Assembly (NCBI GenBank): GCA_013001595.1
Contig: JABDMH010000159.1
Location: 1 to 32,411, forward strand
Source: Saprospiraceae bacterium
GTDB taxonomy: Bacteria > Bacteroidota > Bacteroidia > Chitinophagales > Saprospiraceae
Reading direction: 5' to 3'
Length of the DNA stretch: 32,411 bases
Shown here: positions 28,083 to 32,411 of the stretch, piece by piece
Layout: each line of letters starts with the position of its first letter
How positions within the stretch are numbered: the stretch's first letter is position 1
The notes under the pieces: model-generated
Told to the model about the DNA's origin: nothing
What the model saw: the letters and a program-made list of their open reading frames with translations, nothing else
Databases searched by the model: none
Made by a program: the position numbers and the translations under genes

Positions 28083-29430
28083 TTATCCACGCTTAAGTAT
28101 TTGTTCCTTTTGCAATTGAAATACCTGTAAGCTCATTTGTCCATTTTCATAGAGCGAACCGAGTTGCTCTATTTTTTCCAGTATGGATGGATCTAGCCTT
28201 TCAGAGTCTAAAAGATCTTCTCTTGGTTCAGGTAATTCAATCACCACCTTGTAGCCCCGGATGCGAAATTCGGAATACAATGGATGTGTTCTGAGAAAAT
28301 ATAAGTTGATGTCTGAATCTATTTTTTTAAAATCACTAAATCCGTACTTCACAGCTTCGGCCAAATGGAAATAGGCATTGTATGCATCTTTCAGCATGGA
28401 GAAGAATGCAGCCAATTGGTGGTGTGCATCCTCGTCACTTTCATTAATATCCAACGCGCTGTCAAATGATCTGATGGCCTCCTCGTATCTGCCAGCAGCC
28501 AAATGCCTATTACCTTTGTTGCTCTTACTAGCACTTTTCTTTAGTCTCTTTGATGCTGGTTTCTTCGCATGCCTTCCCTTGGTTACATGCTTAAACAAAC
28601 CAATACGATTGGTAGATTGTCCTCCATTATACTTTGCATTAAAGTCTGCGTGAGGCATTGCCAGTAAGAGGATGGTGTCAATCAGAAATACCCATAAATG
28701 AAACAAAAGGTGGACCGCCCGCACTGGCAATGAGTATAGTGGAGATGGTTATCATTAGGTAAATGACCCCTAATATCCATTGTCCCAGGTAAAAGCGATG
28801 TACACCGAACATTCCAAAAAATAGGGCAAGCAGTGTGGCCACACCTTTCTTTTTATGACCTGGCTCCTTTTCATCTCCTCCTGTTTGAATTTCAGGGTAC
28901 ATACCCAGTTCTGATTGCGATGGAATCGGAAGGTTTTTGCTGGCTATTGCATAGACTTGGATGAAGTGAGAAATTTAAAGCGGGTGATAAGTTCCTAGTC
29001 CCACGGCAGTCAGCCAAGGGTGTCTTTTTATTTCATCATAGACTTTCTCAGATACATATACAGCCCCGGGTTTACAAAATCCTTCGATTAGTTTAGCCAA
29101 AATTACGCCTTCACCGGAGGCTGCCCGTTTGTCGTAGGTAATGTCTCCGGTGTGAATGCCAATCCGCAATAACAGCGCTGGTTCTTTCCGGCATTCGACT
29201 TGAATGGCCACTGCACCGTCCACTGCTACGGCAGTACTACTAAAAATGCTGAGACTAGTGTCATTATTGTATTGAATAAGCTGACCACCATAATGTTATT
29301 GGACTTCTTGCAAAGTCTGCTGGTGACGCTGTAGCGCTTCTTCACCCCTTATTTCATCATACTGTAGCAATTGAGAAAAGCCAACAATGTCGGTGAACAT
29401 GATAGCTGCCAGCTGACGTTTGAAAGCCAT
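28083..29430 (-). pseudogene. Broken cyclase-TM2-TPR-SHOCT fusion gene
   Basis: From ATG 29430 the frame opens with an adenylate/guanylate cyclase domain: MAFKRQLAAIMFTDIVGFSQ with metal-binding Asp14, then YNNDTSLSIF, LRIGIHTGDI and VYVSEKVYDEIKRHPWL. Stops interrupt it at 29298-29296 and 28977-28975, but clear homology continues in the same frame (FIQVYAIASKNLPIPSQSEL). A TM2 domain follows (KKKGVATLLALFFGMFGVHR, YLGQWILGVIYL). One extra base near 28684-28692 then shifts the frame, and the sequence goes on as FLIDTILLLAMPHADFNAKYN, completing the second TM2 helix. After a basic linker there is a TPR-like region (about 28523-28311, AAGRYEEAIRSFDSALDI) and a SHOCT-like end (about 28184-28092, LEKIEQLGSLYENG). 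Three independent lesions argue for decay rather than recoding. Downstream ORFs at 28678-28902 and 28083-28730 might still be expressed as fragments. Confidence 0.85.
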
Positions 29431-29552
29431 ACACTATTGGAACTTTTGGTTAAAACCGCTAGATGCAAAGTAAGTATTTATTTACTCATGTGACACCATC
29501 CAAGATCCTCATCCACGCAGCCCCACTGACGGTTTAGGTCTGTAAAAGTGCA

Positions 29553-29735
29553 TTAGAGAACGGGTGAATTTTCGGTGGACTGAATAGATAGTAGGGCTCC
29601 ATGAAGAAAGTACTCATCAGTGAACAGATGGTTCAATTGTAGGTCTTCCCGCAGTACTTTGAAGTGGTCTTCTGATGTAGCATTGCTGGCAATCCAAATG
29701 ATGGCTTCTCCTTGATTTCTAAAAGTGATATTCAT
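29553..29735 (-). CDS. Small protein, 60 aa, paralogue of the 27882-28055 product
   Basis: The product starts MNITFRNQGEAIIWIASNAT and continues SEDHFKVLREDLQLNHLFTD, matching its plus-strand relative in the order Q-AI-WI-A-E-H-L-L-N-F. The last 15 residues (LLSIQSTENSPVL) are not shared. It has no signal peptide or transmembrane stretch. It lies 122 bp upstream of the cyclase pseudogene on the same strand and may once have been expressed near it. The function is unknown. It is supported mainly by the paralogy. Confidence 0.6.
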   Translation of the reverse strand: MNITFRNQGEAIIWIASNATSEDHFKVLREDLQLNHLFTDEYFLHGALLSIQSTENSPVL

Positions 29736-29896
29736 GATCCTTTATTCTGCTTCTACTAATAAGTGTGTTGACAGCAGATAATGTCCTCTGAACATGACTC
29801 TATACTATGATGGTAGATTTCTTCGGGCCTCACCCAACCTTTGTGTACAACTCCGCGTGTACTCCTTTGAAGCCTCTTAGTAACCATCCAAAACTC

Positions 29897-32107
29897 ATGA
29901 AAAGACAAGCCTTATTTACGTTTATTATCACCCTAATGTTAGCCTCCCTTTTGTGCATCCCGATGTTTGCCTACACGGTAAACATTGGGGGTGTACTTTT
30001 GAATAGATCTGGTCATGGCGTAGAAGGAAAGATCATTGTTGTGAAATCATCGTCAAATAGTTCCTTTCACCTAGATACCTCCATCATGACGGACTCTGGT
30101 GGTTATTTTTCTATCAGCCTTGAGACCAGAGACGACATCGTTCGCGGTGCATTTACGCTCTTTGTGGAGGGATGTACCACGGCACAGTCTACCGCATCGA
30201 TTCATTATGATTCTAAGCACAGGGATGTGAAAGTCCGCTTATTGGACTGTCAGGATCCATCACAGAGATGTTTCGCTGACATAGTAGCCAATCGAGTTGA
30301 CAGCACCTTGGTTGAGCTTACGGCCTCCCATCAAGGCCATGATGGGGCCACTTACCATTGGTCTACTGGTGATACGAGTAGAAGTATTCAAGTAACTGAA
30401 CCAGGCTCTTACTGTGTCAGGATTCAGGATACTTCAGGATGTATAATCGGGGATTGTATCTTGATTGGGAATCCGGAATGTCTAACCCAGATTCACGTAT
30501 CCAGGAGTGGAAATGCTACCGATGTAGCCAGCAACAATGCGTCTATCTTGACCGCCCGTACCAAAGGAATGGCGCCATTTTCGTACAAGTGGTCGACAGG
30601 TGATACTTCAAAACAGACTAGCGCACTTACTACTGATTTGTATTGCGTCACAGTAGTAGATGCATCTGGGTGCAGATCGAATGATTGCAAGAAAGTGGAG
30701 GGCCCAAATTGTCGAGCAACCATAATAGTTGACAGGCAAGATAGTGCTAATACTAGCGCTAGTGCTTCACTTTCAGTTCGCATGTCTGGAACACCACCCC
30801 TTTCCTACTTGTGGTCTACTGGCGACACGACCTCAGTCATACTGGCAGGTGATGCTACCTGGTACTGTGTTTCTGTTAGTGATTCTTTGGGATGTGTTGC
30901 CAGGGATTGCATTAATCTTGCCCAGCGGTCGTGTAAAACGTCTATAAGAATCGCATCCATTTCAAGTGATGCAGTGGGCAGTGGACAAAAAGTATTGTAT
31001 GCTGTCTCCAAAGGCATACCTCCATTTCATTATCGTTGGTCTACGGGTGACACAACTCAGCGTATTATGATAGATACTGCTGGCGAATATTGTGTGAAAG
31101 TCATTGATGCACATGGTTGTGCATCTTCTTCCTGCATTAAAGTGCGATTCCAGGAACCATGTAAAGTGAAAATCCAACTGGCCGTCTCCAATTCACAGAT
31201 CTCTGATCAGATTTCATCTGAATGGTTGCTGGTTGCGCGAACTCACGGAAGACCTCCTTTTTCATACAGGTGGTCCACAGGAGACACCACTAGACATATA
31301 TCAATTTCTGATGCATTGCAGTACTGTGTAACCGTGACGGATGCAGCTGATTGCGTGGTAAATGACTGCCTGGATTTGAGCAAATATGCGGACAGTTGTA
31401 CTCTAGAGATCCACCACAGCCGTAATGGTAGGCTAGTAGCATTGCCTCGTCCTCAATTTGCCACATCATTTGCTTGGAACACAGGAGATACAACTCGGTC
31501 AATTAAGATCGATAGTGCAGGTGAATATTGTGTCACAGTGCACAACATTTTTGGATGTACTGCCTCAGCTTGCATTGCCATCACCAATGAGATTGATGCT
31601 CTTTGTAAAGTCAAAATCATTCGGAGGAAAGTCGAGGAGGGTACATTGCTGATTGCCGCCACTCGCTGGGGAGAAGACTTTACTTTTGAATGGTCTACGG
31701 GAGATACCAGCAGATATATTCTCGTGGATTCGGCTGGATTGTATTGTGTTAGCGCCTCCACGGAGAATTGTAGTGTGCAGGCTTGTACTAAAGTAGATCA
31801 ATTTATCGCAGTAAAGGAAATTGGGCATGGCATGGGGTATCCTAAATGGGCTAGACAGAAGCAGACCAAAGCTTTTCCCAATCCATTTAATCAGCTGTTT
31901 AATCTTCAAGTTACGGTCGAAGAACTTCATGAGATTGAGATTTTTATTCATCGTTTTGATGGCAAAATAGTTTGGCAAGGTAGGCGAGACTTGGAAGCAG
32001 GTATAAATACACTGCCAATAGATCTCAAAAATATGGCGGCAGGCATCTACCTAGTCAATTTGTACGGTAAAGAATTGCATGAAACATTGAGAATGGTAAA
32101 GTATTGA
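29897..32107 (+). CDS. Seven-repeat SprB/PKD-like T9SS surface protein
   Basis: From ATG 29897 the protein has 736 aa and starts with a signal peptide (MKRQALFTFIITLMLASLLC, cleavage near FA-Y). An upstream ATG at 29807 would add 30 polar residues before it. A CnaB-like domain (VNIGGVLLNRSGHGVEGKII) precedes seven repeats of about 75-95 residues. Each contains [YF]xW[SN]TGDT, then YCV, then a GC..C end, giving paired cysteines. They resemble SprB repeats. The C-terminus is a T9SS sorting domain (KAFPNPFNQLFNLQV, IHRFDGKIVW, AAGIYLVNL, LRMVKY). SprB is a gliding adhesin in Flavobacterium, and a surface adhesin role is the natural inference. No motility genes are visible in the window. Confidence 0.9.
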   Translation: MKRQALFTFIITLMLASLLCIPMFAYTVNIGGVLLNRSGHGVEGKIIVVKSSSNSSFHLDTSIMTDSGGYFSISLETRDDIVRGAFTLFVEGCTTAQSTASIHYDSKHRDVKVRLLDCQDPSQRCFADIVANRVDSTLVELTASHQGHDGATYHWSTGDTSRSIQVTEPGSYCVRIQDTSGCIIGDCILIGNPECLTQIHVSRSGNATDVASNNASILTARTKGMAPFSYKWSTGDTSKQTSALTTDLYCVTVVDASGCRSNDCKKVEGPNCRATIIVDRQDSANTSASASLSVRMSGTPPLSYLWSTGDTTSVILAGDATWYCVSVSDSLGCVARDCINLAQRSCKTSIRIASISSDAVGSGQKVLYAVSKGIPPFHYRWSTGDTTQRIMIDTAGEYCVKVIDAHGCASSSCIKVRFQEPCKVKIQLAVSNSQISDQISSEWLLVARTHGRPPFSYRWSTGDTTRHISISDALQYCVTVTDAADCVVNDCLDLSKYADSCTLEIHHSRNGRLVALPRPQFATSFAWNTGDTTRSIKIDSAGEYCVTVHNIFGCTASACIAITNEIDALCKVKIIRRKVEEGTLLIAATRWGEDFTFEWSTGDTSRYILVDSAGLYCVSASTENCSVQACTKVDQFIAVKEIGHGMGYPKWARQKQTKAFPNPFNQLFNLQVTVEELHEIEIFIHRFDGKIVWQGRRDLEAGINTLPIDLKNMAAGIYLVNLYGKELHETLRMVKY

Positions 32108-32153
32108 AATCATCATTTGAAAATGTTAGAAAACCATAGGAGAAAGTTGTCCT

Positions 32154-32316
32154 AGTACTCCGACCACTGGATTATGTTGGATAATTCGGTGGCCGTTTTT
32201 GTGAAAGTCGAGGCGTCAGAACGCAAACAGGGCCATTGTCCTGTTCAGGATCTGCCACGCAGCATTTCGCGAAAAGTGACCATAATTAACGATAATAATT
32301 CGGTGGTCGGTGTACT
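32154..32316. repeat. Imperfect inverted repeat enclosing 163 bp
   Basis: The 22-bp segment 32154-32175 is an inverted copy of 32295-32316 with 19 of 22 positions equal. A third copy of the core ATAATTCGGTGG lies at 32181-32192. The 10-mer CCTAGTACTC occurs at 32151-32160 and again at 32338-32347. The size and ends resemble a MITE or the remains of an insertion sequence, but no transposase is present and no target duplication is proven. Bases 32108-32411 hold no gene I can support. Confidence 0.45.
32161..32200 (+). terminator. Probable terminator of the SprB-like gene
   Basis: A 15-bp imperfect stem (32161-32175 with 32181-32195; two G-U pairs and one mismatch) with a GTTGG loop is followed by TTTTT (32196-32200). 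It lies 53 bp after the stop of the SprB-like gene. Its arms also belong to a repeated motif (see next entry), so it may be part of a small repeat element. Confidence 0.55.
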
Positions 32317-32411
32317 AATCATTATCTGGGCACAGAGCCTAGTACTCTGTCCATTGAGATTTTGTAGATAATTCTAAAATGATCTTGGCCTAAGACAAGG
32401 CATCAAAACGT

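Noticed and set aside
28684-28692. Programmed frameshift in the TM2 segment
   Set aside because: No slippery heptamer or downstream pseudoknot is evident, and two upstream in-frame stops already disable the gene, so plain mutation is simpler.
29296-29298. Stop-codon recoding (TAA read as an amino acid) in the cyclase gene
   Set aside because: All the housekeeping genes in the window end normally, two of them (rimO and nusB) being shown here with TGA and TAG, and only this gene carries internal TAA codons along with a frameshift.
30340-31790. Regularly spaced repeats that could suggest a CRISPR array
   Set aside because: The spacing is over 200 bp, the repeats are degenerate, and they encode protein motifs in one frame (SprB-like repeats).
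32174-32371. A 65-aa plus-strand ORF at the right end
   Set aside because: It lies across the hairpin and the inverted repeats, has no recognisable domain or leader, and its composition follows the repeat sequence.

Overview
The window reads as chromosome of a free-living member of the Bacteroidota, most likely of the Saprospiria type. The signs are five proteins ending in type IX secretion (T9SS) sorting domains, perfect copies of the Bacteroidota -7 promoter element TAnnTTTG, a long 310-aa NusB, the paired DUF1599 and BT_3928-type genes, and SprB-like and fasciclin repeat proteins. The taxonomic call is inference from these family signatures; there is no rRNA gene here.

Layout. (1) Bases 1-1556 are the 3' part of a large secreted protein with dockerin and T9SS domains, ending at a shared terminator. 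(2) Bases 1641-6700, minus strand, are the branched-chain amino acid operon ilvD-ilvB-ilvN-ilvC. Its 329-bp leader (6701-7029) contains a complete attenuator: a -7 promoter element, a short leader ORF loaded with Ile, Leu and Val codons, mutually exclusive 1:2 and 2:3 hairpins, and a 12-bp terminator with a U6 tail. (3) Bases 7030-7674 encode an outer-membrane beta-barrel protein. (4) Bases 7897-18574, plus strand, are a housekeeping run: rimO, a small membrane protein, a lipoprotein MsrB, a DMT-type transporter, a YigZ protein, DUF1599, a DoxX/BT_3928 membrane protein, nusB, guaA, a binding-protein-like lipoprotein and trmH. Several neighbours overlap by 4 bp, and the lipoprotein overlaps guaA by 44 bp. 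(5) Bases 18802-20795 hold a Gfo/Idh/MocA oxidoreductase and a secreted sugar-binding-like protein.

(6) From 20796 onward the window is accessory in character. It has a five-domain fasciclin adhesin with a recent internal duplication, a gene-poor decay zone (23380-24673) with a short-chain dehydrogenase pseudogene, a secreted clan GH-A-like glycoside hydrolase whose carbohydrate-binding module lies between its two catalytic glutamates, and a seven-repeat SprB-like surface protein. Between the last two lies a broken gene that once encoded an unusual fusion: class III nucleotide cyclase, TM2 membrane hairpin, TPR and SHOCT. It carries two in-frame stops and one frameshift. It is flanked by two small genes of about 60 aa that are paralogues of each other and belong to no family I can name.

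The most notable signals are the ilv attenuator, with two overlapping reading frames that both fit a leader peptide, and the decayed cyclase-TM2-TPR-SHOCT gene with its small paralogous flanking ORFs. No CRISPR array, tRNA, rRNA or intact mobile element was found.
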